Source of the DNA: Amycolatopsis bullii
Lineage (GTDB): Bacteria > Actinomycetota > Actinomycetes > Mycobacteriales > Pseudonocardiaceae
Reading direction: 5' to 3'
Length of the DNA: 64,000 nt
NCBI RefSeq assembly: GCF_014654205.1
Contig: NZ_BNAW01000028.1
Span: 1-64,000, forward strand
This document shows positions 36,339 to 44,682 of the stretch, piece by piece. A model generated the notes under the pieces. That model worked only from the letters and a program-made list of their open reading frames with translations. It did no database searches and was not told the origin of the DNA. How positions within the stretch are numbered: position 1 is the first letter of the stretch; each line of letters begins with the position of its first letter. A program made the position numbers and the translations under genes.

Positions 36339-36814
36339 GCCGGGACAGCCCAGCGGTTCGCGAGCAGCCGGTAGCCGGGAATGGCGTCCCAGGACATCAT
36401 CGATTCGTAGGTCCGGACGTACCCGATGTGCGACATCCGCCAGGCGCCGTCGTGGTCGCGGCGGTAGGTGTCCTCGTAGAACGCGGCGCCCTCGATGATC
36501 ACCTTGTGGTCGGGCACGATGACCTTGTCGGTGAACGACCACCGCCCGGTCGCGGTGTCGCCGTCGACCTCGATCTCCGGCTGAGCTGCGTGGTGCACCG
36601 TGATGATGCCGTTGCCGAGGCTCTGGGTGAGGAACTCGACGATGGCGTCGCGGCCCTCGAACTGCTTGCCCCCACTCCCGACCGCGCGGGTCCCGTAGTC
36701 GGCCGTGGCGTCGACCGTGAAGGTGTCGGCCACCTGGTCCCACAGCTTCAGGTCCACCCCGCGCAGGTACCGGTACTTCAGCCGCTTGATCTCTTCGAGT
36801 ACGACCAGGTCCAT
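36335..36814 (-). CDS. NTF2-like/SnoaL-type protein, first gene of sulfotransferase operon
   Basis: This 159-aa alpha+beta cone-fold protein reads 'LEEIKRLKYRYLRGVDLKLWDQVADTFTVDATADYG', 'GRDAIVEFLTQSLGNGIITVHHAAQPEIEVDGDTATGRWSFTD' and 'HIGYVRTYESMMSWDAIPGYRLLANRW', the arrangement of nuclear transport factor 2 family enzymes such as SnoaL or ketosteroid-isomerase-like proteins. It may catalyse isomerisation or dehydration of a polycyclic substrate. ATG 36814 has AGGGG just upstream. It leads the minus operon and is divergent from cysD. Confidence 0.85.
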   Translation of the reverse strand: MDLVVLEEIKRLKYRYLRGVDLKLWDQVADTFTVDATADYGTRAVGSGGKQFEGRDAIVEFLTQSLGNGIITVHHAAQPEIEVDGDTATGRWSFTDKVIVPDHKVIIEGAAFYEDTYRRDHDGAWRMSHIGYVRTYESMMSWDAIPGYRLLANRWAVPA

Positions 36815-36835
36815 GCCCCTAGCGTCCCGCACGGC

Positions 36836-36863
36836 TTGACCAAAGACAAGAACATGTTCTACT
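36836..36863 (+). promoter_or_regulatory. Candidate cysD promoter with AGAACATGTTCT palindrome over the -10
   Basis: TTGACC (36836-36841) and TCTACT (36858-36863) are spaced 16 bp. A perfect palindrome AGAACATGTTCT (36849-36860) overlaps the -10. The transcript would begin at ~36870, only a few bases before the GTG candidates of cysD, so translation may be leaderless. The palindrome is a plausible repressor site shared with the divergent operon. Confidence 0.5.
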
Positions 36864-36877
36864 TTTTTCCGGTGTCC

Positions 36878-37786
36878 GTGACCTCGTACGAGCTCTCGCA
36901 CCTCGCCGCGCTCGAAGCGGAGGCCGTGCACGTCTTCCGCGAAGTCGCGGCGACCTTCGAGCGGCCGGTCCTGCTCTTCTCCGGCGGCAAGGACTCGGTG
37001 GTGATGCTGCACGCGGCCGCGAAGGCGTTCTGGCCGGCGCCGCTGCCGTTCCCGGTGCTGCACGTCGACACCGGCCACAACTTCGACGAAGTGATCCGGT
37101 TCCGCGACGAGACCGTCGCCGCCCTCGGCCTGCGTCTCGAGGTGGCCAGGGTGCAGGACGACATCGACGCCGGCCGCGTCGTCGAGGAGACCGGGCCGGG
37201 CGCCGGCCGCAACCGGCTGCAGACGGTGACGCTGCTGCGGGCCATCCGCGAGGGCGGGTTCGACGCCGTGTTCGGCGGTGCCCGCCGCGACGAGGAGAAG
37301 GCCCGCGCGAAGGAGCGCGTGTTCAGCTTCCGCGACGAGCACGGCCAGTGGAACCCGCGGGCGCAGCGCCCGGAGCTGTGGAACCTCTACAACGGGCGGC
37401 ACCGGCGCGGCGAGCACATCCGCGTCTTCCCGCTGTCGAACTGGACCGAGCTGGACATCTGGCAGTACATCCGCGACGAGCGGATCGCCCTGCCGCCGTT
37501 GTACTACGCCCATCGGCGTTCCGTCGTCCAGCGCGACGGCATGCTGCTGGCGGCCACGCGTTTCCTGTCCCTTGTGGACGGCGAGACGCCGTACGAGGCG
37601 ACCGTGCGCTTCCGCACGGTCGGCGACGCCACCTGCACCGGCTGCGTCGAATCGTCGGCGGCGACACCGTCCGAAGTGGTCGCCGAGGTGGCCGCCACCC
37701 GCGTCACCGAACGCGGCGCGACCCGCGCCGACGACCGGATTTCCGAAGCCGGCATGGAAGACCGCAAGCGGGAGGGCTACTTCTGA
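36878..37786 (+). CDS. cysD: Sulfate adenylyltransferase subunit 2 (CysD)
   Basis: This 302-aa PP-loop ATP pyrophosphatase has 'LLFSGGKDSVVMLH' (~40), 'PFPVLHVDTGHNFDEVIRFRDE', 'GARRDEEKARAKERVFSFRDEHGQWNPRAQRPELWNLYNGR' and 'FPLSNWTELDIWQYI'. With CysN it makes adenosine 5'-phosphosulfate from sulfate and ATP. GTG 36878 begins the conserved 'TSYELSHL' sequence; GTG 36872 and ATG 36854 are also in frame, and none has a ribosome site, in line with a leaderless message. Its stop overlaps the cysNC start (TGATG). Confidence 0.95.
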   Translation: MTSYELSHLAALEAEAVHVFREVAATFERPVLLFSGGKDSVVMLHAAAKAFWPAPLPFPVLHVDTGHNFDEVIRFRDETVAALGLRLEVARVQDDIDAGRVVEETGPGAGRNRLQTVTLLRAIREGGFDAVFGGARRDEEKARAKERVFSFRDEHGQWNPRAQRPELWNLYNGRHRRGEHIRVFPLSNWTELDIWQYIRDERIALPPLYYAHRRSVVQRDGMLLAATRFLSLVDGETPYEATVRFRTVGDATCTGCVESSAATPSEVVAEVAATRVTERGATRADDRISEAGMEDRKREGYF

Positions 37787-39597
37787 TGCAGCTGCTGCGG
37801 ATCGCCACCGCCGGGAGCGTGGACGACGGCAAGTCCACGTTGATCGGGCGGCTGCTGTTCGACTCGAAGGCCATCTTCACCGACCAGCTCGCCGCCGTCG
37901 AACGCGCCAGCCGGGACCGCGGCGAGGACTACCCGGACCTCGCGCTGCTCACCGACGGCCTGCGCGCCGAACGCGAGCAGGGCATCACCATCGACGTCGC
38001 CCACCGCTACTTCGCCACACCCAAACGCAAGTTCATCATCGCGGACACCCCGGGCCACCTGCAGTACACCCGCAACATGGTGACCGGCGCGTCCACCGCC
38101 GACCTGGCGCTGATCCTCGTCGACGCGCGCAAGGGCGTGCTGGAGCAGTCGCGGCGGCACGCGTTCCTCGCGTCGCTGCTCGGGATCGGGCACCTCGTGG
38201 TGTGCGTGAACAAGATGGACCTCGTCGAGTGGTCGCCGGAGCGGTTCGCCGAGATCCGCGAAGACTTCCGCCGGTTCGCGATGAAACTCGACGTCGCCGA
38301 TCTGACGTTCGTCCCGGTTTCCGCGCTGCACGGCGACAACGTCGTCCACCGCAGCGCGAGCATGCCGTGGTACGAGGGCACTTCGCTGCTGCACCAGCTG
38401 GAAGAAGTGCACGTCGCCTCCGACCGCAACCTCATCGACGCGCGGTTCCCGGTGCAGTACGTGATCCGCCGGTCCGACTTCCGCGGCTACGCGGGCACCA
38501 TCGCCGGCGGCGTGTTCAAGCCGGGTGACGAGGTCGTGGCGCTGCCGTCGGGGTTCACGTCGAAGGTGCGCGCGGTGTGGGGCCCGGGCGGGCAACCCCT
38601 TTCCGAGGCCTTCACGGGCCAGGCGGTGGCCGTGGAGCTGGCCGACGACCTCGACCTCGGCCGCGGGGCCATGCTGTGCCGACCCGGCAACCGCGCGGAA
38701 TCGGCCCGCGAGGTCGACGCCCTGGTCTGCTGGTTCTCCGAACGCGCCGCGCTGAGGCCGGGCGCGACCTACGCGGTGCGCCACACGACCACCGAGACGC
38801 GGGGCACGGTGGAGCGGCTGGAGTACCGGCTCGACGTCACCACCCTGCACCGCGACGAGACAGCGGAAGCGCTGTCCTTGAACGACATCGGCCGCATCCG
38901 GCTGCGCACGCGCTCGCCACTGCTGTTCGACCCCTACCGCCGCAACCGGGCCACTGGCGGCTTCCTGCTGGTCGACGAGCACACCGGCGACACGGTCGCG
39001 GCGGGCATGATCACCGGCGCGGTCGCCTCCCCCGTCGTCTGGCACACGGCGGCGGTGCGGCGCGAAGACCGCCCCACCCGTGGCGCGACGGTGTGGCTGA
39101 CCGGGCTTTCGGCGTCGGGCAAGTCGTCGGTGGCGGTCGAGCTGGAACGCCGGCTGGTCGCGGCGGGCCGCCCGGCGTACCTGCTCGACGGCGACAACCT
39201 GCGTCACGGCCTCAACGCCGGGCTGGGCTTCAGCCCCGAAGACCGCGCGGAGAACGTCCGGCGCGTGGCGGAGGTGGCGCGCCTGTTCGCGGACGCGGGT
39301 GTGGTGGCGATCGCGTCGCTGATCAGCCCGTACGAGTCCGATCGCGCCCGGGCGCGGACGATCCACGACGGACTGCCGTTCGTGGAGGTCTTCGTCGACA
39401 CGCCGCTGGAGGTGTGCGAGGCGCGTGACCCGAAGGGCATGTACGCGAAGGCGCGCGCCGGGGAGATCAGCGGCTTCACGGGCATCGACGCGCCTTACGA
39501 GCGCCCGTCGTCGCCCGATCTGGTGCTGCGCCCCGGCGACGGCGACCCGGCGGCGATGGCGGCGGCGATCCAGGCCCTGCTCGACGACCTCGGCTGA
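37786..39597 (+). CDS. cysNC: Bifunctional sulfate adenylyltransferase subunit 1 / APS kinase (CysNC)
   Basis: This 603-aa fusion joins a CysN GTPase (~1-425) and a CysC kinase (~430-603). CysN has G1 'GSVDDGKST', G3 'DTPGHLQYTRNM' and G4 'NKMD'. CysC has Walker A 'GLSASGKSS', 'LLDGDNLRHGLNAGLGFSPEDRAENVRR' and 'MYAKARAGEISGFTGID'. The GTPase drives APS synthesis with CysD and the kinase makes PAPS. Amino-terminal CysN with carboxy-terminal CysC is the form also known from mycobacteria. No PAPS reductase is nearby, which points to sulfation rather than assimilation as the role here. Confidence 0.96.
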   Translation: MQLLRIATAGSVDDGKSTLIGRLLFDSKAIFTDQLAAVERASRDRGEDYPDLALLTDGLRAEREQGITIDVAHRYFATPKRKFIIADTPGHLQYTRNMVTGASTADLALILVDARKGVLEQSRRHAFLASLLGIGHLVVCVNKMDLVEWSPERFAEIREDFRRFAMKLDVADLTFVPVSALHGDNVVHRSASMPWYEGTSLLHQLEEVHVASDRNLIDARFPVQYVIRRSDFRGYAGTIAGGVFKPGDEVVALPSGFTSKVRAVWGPGGQPLSEAFTGQAVAVELADDLDLGRGAMLCRPGNRAESAREVDALVCWFSERAALRPGATYAVRHTTTETRGTVERLEYRLDVTTLHRDETAEALSLNDIGRIRLRTRSPLLFDPYRRNRATGGFLLVDEHTGDTVAAGMITGAVASPVVWHTAAVRREDRPTRGATVWLTGLSASGKSSVAVELERRLVAAGRPAYLLDGDNLRHGLNAGLGFSPEDRAENVRRVAEVARLFADAGVVAIASLISPYESDRARARTIHDGLPFVEVFVDTPLEVCEARDPKGMYAKARAGEISGFTGIDAPYERPSSPDLVLRPGDGDPAAMAAAIQALLDDLG

Positions 39598-39631
39598 AAT
39601 CCGGTTGCTTCCGGCACCTAGGCTGGGCGGC

Positions 39632-40000
39632 ATGACGTCGGTCAGGCAGGTCCAGGTCACCTTCGACTGCGCGGATCCCGAGCGGGTCGCCCGGTTCTGG
39701 TGCGAGGTGCTGGGGTACGAGCTGCAGGGGGACACCGCCTGCGTCGACCCGGCGGGCGTGGGCCCGCGGCTGTACTTCCAGCGCGTCCCCGAAGGCAAGG
39801 TCGTCAAGAACCGGGTGCACCTCGACGTCCGGGTCGGCACCGGGCTCGTCGGCGAAGAGCGGCTGGCCGCTCTCGAGGCCGAGTGCGCGCGGCTGGAGAA
39901 GCTCGGCGCGGTCCGCGGGCAGCTGCTGCTCGCCGACGAGGAAAACGAGTCGTGCCAGAACATGCAGGACATCGAGGGCAACGAGTTCTGCCTCGACTGA
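39632..40000 (+). CDS. VOC-superfamily (glyoxalase-like) protein
   Basis: This 122-aa single vicinal-oxygen-chelate module reads 'VQVTFDCADPERVARFWCEVLGYEL', 'RLYFQRVPEGKVVKNRVHLDVRVG' and 'NMQDIEGNEFCLD', the beta-alpha-beta-beta-beta repeats of the glyoxalase/bleomycin-resistance fold. Substrate and metal are not determinable. A monocistronic gene 34 bp after cysNC, possibly cotranscribed. It converges on the methyltransferase. Confidence 0.82.
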   Translation: MTSVRQVQVTFDCADPERVARFWCEVLGYELQGDTACVDPAGVGPRLYFQRVPEGKVVKNRVHLDVRVGTGLVGEERLAALEAECARLEKLGAVRGQLLLADEENESCQNMQDIEGNEFCLD

Positions 40001-40003
40001 GGC

Positions 40004-40717
40004 CTACCCGGCTTCCAGGACGAAGAACAGGAAGCTCGGGAAGGTGTCGAGGATTTCGAAGTCGCCGGGGAACAGCTCCCGGGCCTCCGGGACCGGGTGC
40101 GGTTCGCTGATGACGGCGATCCGGAAACCGGCCGCGGTGAAGGCGTCGGTCATCGCGTGCAGCGGCTTGTTCCAGAACGTCATCCGCGCTTTTTCGCCGT
40201 GGAGCTCGAACTCGTCGGTCCAGGTGTAGGCCTCGAAGTAGTCCGGCCGCGGGCCTTCGTGGCGGTGGGTCAGGTTGATCATCATCGGGTGGTTGACCGA
40301 GGCGATCAGCCGGCCGCCGGGCTTGAGCACGCGCCGGAACTCGGCGAGCACCGGGTCCCAGTCGCGCAGGTAATGCAGTACCAGGGACGCCACGACGTCG
40401 TCGAACTCGGCGTCGGGGTACGGCAGCGGGTCGGTCAGGTCGGCGACCCGCAGGTCCGCGTCGGCGCCGAGCCGCGTTCTCGCGTGCGCCACCATGGCGG
40501 CGCTCTGGTCGAACCCGCTGACGACGGCGCCCTTGTCCCGCAGCGCCGCGAACAGCGGACCGGACCCGCAGCCGGCGTCGAGGATCCGGCGTCCGGCCGC
40601 GTCACCGACGAGCGCGAGGGTCGCGGGCCGCTCGTAGTAGGCGTTCATCAGGCTGGTTTCGTTCTCCGCCGTGTAGGCGCCGGCGAAGTCGTCGTATGCG
40701 GCAGTCACGCGGCCCAT
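40004..40717 (-). CDS. Class I SAM-dependent methyltransferase
   Basis: This 237-aa Methyltransf_11-type enzyme has motif I 'ILDAGCGSGPLFAALRDKGAVVSGFDQS', motif II/III 'DDVVASLVLHYLRDWDPVLAEFRRVLKPGGRLIASVNHP', and a C-terminal substrate cap. It probably methylates a small molecule; the acceptor cannot be read. ATG 40717 (MGRV) is used, though GTG 40708 would give the more typical 'VTAAYDDFA' N-terminus. The adjacent two-component system is on the same strand but ends 10 bp upstream, so coupling is possible. Confidence 0.88.
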   Translation of the reverse strand: MGRVTAAYDDFAGAYTAENETSLMNAYYERPATLALVGDAAGRRILDAGCGSGPLFAALRDKGAVVSGFDQSAAMVAHARTRLGADADLRVADLTDPLPYPDAEFDDVVASLVLHYLRDWDPVLAEFRRVLKPGGRLIASVNHPMMINLTHRHEGPRPDYFEAYTWTDEFELHGEKARMTFWNKPLHAMTDAFTAAGFRIAVISEPHPVPEARELFPGDFEILDTFPSFLFFVLEAG

Positions 40718-40727
40718 GGTGCCCGAA

Positions 40728-41381
40728 TCAGCGTGACGGTGCCACGAAGCCCGATTCGTACGCCCGGATCACCGCCTGGGTGCGGTCGCGCGCGCCGAGT
40801 TTCGCGAGCACGTTGCCCACGTGGGTCTTCACCGTCTGGACGCCCAGGTACAGCTCGCCCGCGATCTCCACATTGGACAGTCCGCCGGCCATCAGCCGCA
40901 GCACCTCGCGCTCGCGTTCGGTCAATCCGGCGTTGGCCAGGCCGTCGCCGGCCGGGGCGGGCGCGTGCTGGGCGGCCAGCCGCCGGATCGCCGTCGGGAA
41001 CAGCAGCGAATCCCCGGCCACGACGGTCCGGATCGCGGCGACGATCTCCTCCGGCCGGGCCCGCTTGAGCAGGAACCCGCTGGCTCCGGCGAGGAGCGCG
41101 TCGTAGACGTACTCGTCGTTCTCGAAGGTGGTCACCACGATGACCTTCGGCGGCTCGTCCACAGTGGACATCAGGTGCGTGGTGGCCCGGATCCCGTCGA
41201 CGGCGGGCATCCGCACGTCCATGAGCACGACGTCGGGCCGCAGCCGGGCGACCAGCCCGGGCACTTCGGCACCGTCGGCGGCCTCGCCGAGCACGGCGAG
41301 CCCGGGTTCACTGTCGACGATCGCCTTCAGCCCGGCCCGGATCAGCGGTTCGTCGTCCACCAGCAGCACGCCGACGCTCAT
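40728..41381 (-). CDS. NarL/FixJ-family response regulator
   Basis: This 217-aa protein has a receiver domain ('VLLVDDEPLIRAGLKAIVDSEPGL', phosphoacceptor Asp in 'VVLMDVRMP' ~54, Lys in 'FLLKRARPEEI') and a C-terminal LuxR helix-turn-helix ('LTEREREVLRLMAGGLSNVEIAGELYLGVQTVKTHVGNVLAKLG'). The start ATG 41381 overlaps the sensor kinase stop by 4 bp, so the pair is translated together. Target genes are not evident; the upstream divergent genes are candidates. Confidence 0.95.
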   Translation of the reverse strand: MSVGVLLVDDEPLIRAGLKAIVDSEPGLAVLGEAADGAEVPGLVARLRPDVVLMDVRMPAVDGIRATTHLMSTVDEPPKVIVVTTFENDEYVYDALLAGASGFLLKRARPEEIVAAIRTVVAGDSLLFPTAIRRLAAQHAPAPAGDGLANAGLTEREREVLRLMAGGLSNVEIAGELYLGVQTVKTHVGNVLAKLGARDRTQAVIRAYESGFVAPSR

Positions 41382-42604
41382 CGCCCGCTCCCCCACGGCA
41401 CCCGCACCACGACCTCCCACTGCCCGTCCACCGGCCCCGCCGACAGCTCGCCGCCCAGCACCGCCACCCGCTCGGCCATCCCCCGCAGCCCCCGGCCACC
41501 GCCGGGCCGGCGCGTTCCGCTCCCCAGCGGGTTGGCGACCCGCGCGCGGAGCTCGTGCGCCGCGACCGCGACGACCACCGTCACCGGGACCCTACCGGCG
41601 TGCCGGACCGCGTTGGTCAGGCATTCCTGCAGGATCCGGTACACCTCGCGCGACACCACCGGCGGCACCGCGGCCAGATCACCGCCGAGGTCGGCCGTCA
41701 CGTCGGTGCCCGCGAGCCGGGTCGTTTCGACGAGTGACGGCAGCGCGGTCAGCGTCGGCTGCGGTGTCCGGCCCGGCGCTTCCTCCCGCAGCAGGCCGAG
41801 GACGTGGTCGAGGTCGTCGAGCGCGGTGCGGGCGGACTCCTCGATGGCGCCGAGCGCGCGTTCGGTGAAGTCAGGGTCGGTGCGCAGCGTCCGCCGGGCG
41901 GCGCCGGCCTGCAGGGTGACGACGCTGAGCGCGTGCCCGACCGAATCGTGCAGCTCCCTGGCCAGGCGGTTGCGTTCGGCGAGCTGCTCGGTCCGCCGTT
42001 CGAGCCGGGCGATCCGGTCGGCGGCGGTCGTGCCGAGCAGCCCGGTCGCGGCCCGGCGCAGCAGCCCGCCCGCCGCGCCGACGGCGTAGACCAGCAGCAC
42101 CACACCCGCTCCGAAGACCACCGGCAGCCACACCGAGGCCCAGCCCGTCGGCACGGTGACGGCCTCCCCCTCGTCGGTTTGGAAGAGCCGCCCGGTGAAG
42201 ACGGCACTGATCGACAGCCCGACCGCGACCGGCGCGGCGAGGCTGAAGCAGCTGACGACGAACCCGGCGCCGACGTGCAGCACGAACATCACGGCCGCGC
42301 GCCGCCGGCCTGGGCGGGTGTGCGGTTTCGCGGGCGCGTCCGGCACCGGGTCGTCGAGCAGCTCGCGGACGGCGGTCGACTCGAGGACGTGCACGGCGGG
42401 CAGGAACGCCGTCCCGCCGAGGACGGCCAGGGTGAGCAGGCCGCCGACGACGGTGGCCTGCTCCAGCGTCGTGACGAACGGCAGCAGCGCCGGCACGGCG
42501 ACCGCGGCGAACAGCAGGTAGGGCACGCTGATGGCGCCGCCGAGGACGAGGTAGACCCAGCGGCGGTAGGTCGCCTTGCTCGTCAACGGCCGGAGGATGC
42601 GCAC
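41378..42604 (-). CDS. Two-component sensor histidine kinase (HisKA_3/NarX type)
   Basis: This 408-aa kinase has membrane helices in the N-terminal ~200 residues, a dimerisation box 'AERNRLARELHDSVGHALSVVTLQAGAARR' with His ~225, and the ATPase motifs 'EVYRILQECLTNAVRHAG' (N box) and 'GRGLRGMAERVAVLGGEL' (G box). No extracytoplasmic sensor domain is visible, so it may sense membrane state like LiaS/DesK types. GTG 42604 is the start. It is cotranscribed with the response regulator. Confidence 0.95.
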   Translation of the reverse strand: MRILRPLTSKATYRRWVYLVLGGAISVPYLLFAAVAVPALLPFVTTLEQATVVGGLLTLAVLGGTAFLPAVHVLESTAVRELLDDPVPDAPAKPHTRPGRRRAAVMFVLHVGAGFVVSCFSLAAPVAVGLSISAVFTGRLFQTDEGEAVTVPTGWASVWLPVVFGAGVVLLVYAVGAAGGLLRRAATGLLGTTAADRIARLERRTEQLAERNRLARELHDSVGHALSVVTLQAGAARRTLRTDPDFTERALGAIEESARTALDDLDHVLGLLREEAPGRTPQPTLTALPSLVETTRLAGTDVTADLGGDLAAVPPVVSREVYRILQECLTNAVRHAGRVPVTVVVAVAAHELRARVANPLGSGTRRPGGGRGLRGMAERVAVLGGELSAGPVDGQWEVVVRVPWGSGR

Positions 42605-42661
42605 CGGCCGATCTTCGCAGCCCGATGCCCCGCCGCGCCTCCCTCTCGCGGTGGACCCGCC

Positions 42662-43126
42662 TCACCCGTCGCTCTCGGCCGGCGTGACCACCGTGCGGCG
42701 GAAGTGGTTGAAGATGACCGACGTCCGGACGTCGACGATCTCCCGGCGCTGGGTCAGCCGGTCGAGGACGAACCCGCTCAGCTGGTCGTTGTCGGCGACG
42801 GCGATGTGCAGCAGGAAGTCGTCGCTGCCGGACATGACGAAGACGGAGAGCACCTCGGGCAGGCCGGTGACGAAGGCCCGGAACGACTCGATGACGGCCC
42901 GGTCGGGCGGCCGCAACCGCACGGCGACCATCGCCTGCACGGGCCGGCCGATCTTCTTCAGGTCGACGTCGACGGTGTGCCCGCGCACGATCCCCCGCCG
43001 GGTCAGGTCCCGCACCCGTTCGAGGCAGGTCGACTGCGCGATGTGCAGGCGGCGGGCGAGTTCCTTGTTCGTCTGCTTGGCATCCTCCTGGAGGAGGGTC
43101 AGCAGGGCCGTGTCAAGTTCGTCCAT
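42662..43126 (-). CDS. Lrp/AsnC-family regulator
   Basis: This 154-aa protein has an N-terminal AsnC-type helix-turn-helix ('DTALLTLLQEDAKQTNKELARRLHIAQSTCLERVRDLTRRGIVRGHTV') and a C-terminal RAM ligand domain ('VLSVFVMSGSDDFLLHIAVADNDQLSGFVLDRL'). Lrp proteins bind amino acids and act on transport genes. It is divergent from an EamA-type exporter with a ~105-bp promoter region, so it likely controls amino-acid or metabolite efflux. Confidence 0.93.
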   Translation of the reverse strand: MDELDTALLTLLQEDAKQTNKELARRLHIAQSTCLERVRDLTRRGIVRGHTVDVDLKKIGRPVQAMVAVRLRPPDRAVIESFRAFVTGLPEVLSVFVMSGSDDFLLHIAVADNDQLSGFVLDRLTQRREIVDVRTSVIFNHFRRTVVTPAESDG

Positions 43127-43231
43127 CGGGGCCGGACTCCGCTTCGGTGACTCGTATTATTCGTCATTTTTCCGGTTCCGCCGAATCTAGCACGGTGTTG
43201 ACCGGGGTAGCTCCGGTTGTTCTCTACCTTG
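43127..43231. promoter_or_regulatory. Divergent promoter region of Lrp and EamA genes
   Basis: The gap holds TTGACC (43198-43203), followed 19-21 bp later by TCTACC/TACCTT, directly before ATG 43232. An AT-rich stretch ttattcgtcattttt lies at ~43158. No ribosome site precedes either EamA start codon, which suggests a leaderless EamA message; the AT-rich part is the likely Lrp site. Confidence 0.4.
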
Positions 43232-44155
43232 ATGCGCATGATCACCGATTCACGGCCCGTCCGCCTGCCCGTGGCCTCCGTCCTGGGGGCGGCGCTGATC
43301 TGGAGCAGTTCGTTCGCGGTCACCAAGGTGGCGCTCGACCGGATCCCGCCGATGACGCTGGGCGCGCTGCGGTTCCTGCCGGCGGCGGCGATCCTCGGGG
43401 TGCTGGTGCACACGGGACCGGACCGCCGTCGCCTGCCTTCGCCGCGGGAGCGGTTGTTCATCGGCTCGGCGGGCCTGCTGGGGATCACGGCGTACTTCGC
43501 GCTGGAGAACGTGGGCGTCGACCTGGCGTCGGCTTCGGACGCGACGCTGATCGTGGCTGCGTACCCGGTGTTGACCATGGCTTTGTCCGGCCGCGGTGAG
43601 TTTTCCCCGCTGCGGCTGACGGGGATGCTGGTGGCGATCGCGGGAGTCTCGCTGGTGGTCCGGGCGAACGGCGCGCACTCGCTGTGGGGTGACGTCTTCC
43701 TGATCGCGGGCGGAGTGGCGTGGGCCGGGTACAACGTCCTGGCGCGGCGGGACGGTTCGGGCGCGTCGCCGATCGTGGCGACCTACTACCAGACTCTCGC
43801 CGGCGCGGGCGGGTTCGCGCTGCTGTCGTTGTCCGAAGTGGACCGGTGGAGCGTGCCCGGCGGGGCGGACTGGCTGCGGATCGGCTTTCTGGCGGGAGCC
43901 TGTTCGGTGGCGGCCTTCTTGCTGTACAACCACGGACTGCGGCGGCTGGACGCCAGTGCCGCGGTGAACCTGCTGAACATCGTCCCGGTGGCCGGACTGG
44001 GCTGGGCCGTCGTGCTGGCCGGGGAACGGCTCACGCTGGTGCAGGTGCTCGGCGGAGCGGTGGTCATCGCCGGGGTGATGCTGGGATTGCACCGGAGAAA
44101 GACCGGAGGTGGCCTCCGGCGCGCCACCGGAGGCCACCACGGAACCGCTCAGTGA
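43232..44155 (+). CDS. EamA/DMT-superfamily transporter (RhaT/YdcZ-like exporter)
   Basis: This ~307-aa protein has ten hydrophobic segments in two EamA repeats ('ASVLGAALIWSSSFAVTKVALDRIPPMTLGALRFLPAAAI' and 'VFLIAGGVAWAGYNVLARRDGSGASPIVATYYQTLAG'). Typical substrates are amino acids, nucleosides or small metabolites. A divergent Lrp gene fits amino-acid export. ATG 43232 and 43238 are both possible; no ribosome site is present. The last codons form a hairpin, and the next gene is convergent. Confidence 0.9.
   Translation: MRMITDSRPVRLPVASVLGAALIWSSSFAVTKVALDRIPPMTLGALRFLPAAAILGVLVHTGPDRRRLPSPRERLFIGSAGLLGITAYFALENVGVDLASASDATLIVAAYPVLTMALSGRGEFSPLRLTGMLVAIAGVSLVVRANGAHSLWGDVFLIAGGVAWAGYNVLARRDGSGASPIVATYYQTLAGAGGFALLSLSEVDRWSVPGGADWLRIGFLAGACSVAAFLLYNHGLRRLDASAAVNLLNIVPVAGLGWAVVLAGERLTLVQVLGGAVVIAGVMLGLHRRKTGGGLRRATGGHHGTAQ
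44108..44138 (+). terminator. 12-bp hairpin embedded in the EamA 3' coding end
   Basis: GGTGGCCTCCGG and CCGGAGGCCACC pair perfectly around CGCGCCA, within the last ~15 codons of the transporter gene and just before the convergent snapalysin stop. It likely ends transcription from both sides. Confidence 0.6.
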
Positions 44156-44682
44156 GCCGTGCGGAGCTCCGCCGTCGCGGCCGCCAGCCCGTTCACCCAC
44201 AGCGACTGCACCTTCGCCGCCTCGGCCGCGGACGGCTTGGCGTTCTTGCACGCCGTCCCCGGGCCGTGGCCGGACATCAGCTCGGTGCACGGCCCGCTGT
44301 AGTGGTCCGGCAGCCCCAGGTTGTGGCCCAGCTCGTGCGCCGCGATGCGGGTCGGGTCGTACCCCTCCGCCACCTGGCTCGTGTCGAGGTAGATCTGCCC
44401 GCGCCCGTGGCCGTTCGTGTTCGTGTACGAACCGCCGCTGTGCACCTCGTGGAACACGATCGTGGCGCTCGTGTTCCGCTTGACCAGCTTCACGTCCGTG
44501 ACGGCGGCGTTCCAGTTGGCCGCGCCCTGGTCGATCTGGGCCAGGTAGTCCGGGGCGCCCGAGGAGCTGTAGTACAGCGTCGTGACCGCAGCCGCCGAGG
44601 CGGCCGGGGCGGTGGCCAGGCCCAGGCCCAGCGGGGCCGCGATGGCCAACGCGACCACCCGGCCCATCACGCGTCCGTTCAT
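44149..44682 (-). CDS. Snapalysin-family secreted metalloprotease (M7)
   Basis: This 177-aa protein has a signal peptide 'VVALAIAAPLGLGLATAPAASA' (cleaved about residue 31), then a short mature domain with zinc site 'HELGHNLGLPDHYSGP', the M7 pattern HExxHxxGxxD. It has Cys residues for a disulfide and 'ELMSGHGPGTACKNAKPSAAEAAKVQSLW' at the end. Snapalysin is a small secreted protease of Streptomyces with preference for aromatic residues. No LysR-type activator is adjacent. ATG 44682. Confidence 0.95.
   Translation of the reverse strand: MNGRVMGRVVALAIAAPLGLGLATAPAASAAAVTTLYYSSSGAPDYLAQIDQGAANWNAAVTDVKLVKRNTSATIVFHEVHSGGSYTNTNGHGRGQIYLDTSQVAEGYDPTRIAAHELGHNLGLPDHYSGPCTELMSGHGPGTACKNAKPSAAEAAKVQSLWVNGLAAATAELRTAH

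Noticed and set aside
31962..36814. Secondary-metabolite gene cluster from glycosyltransferase, SDR and sulfotransferase
   Set aside because: No synthase or scaffold-forming gene is near, and the glycosyltransferase belongs to a separate, TetR-controlled transcript.
36849..36860. AGAACATGTTCT as a LexA SOS box
   Set aside because: The GAAC and GTTC half-sites are 2 bp apart; the actinobacterial SOS box needs 4 bp.
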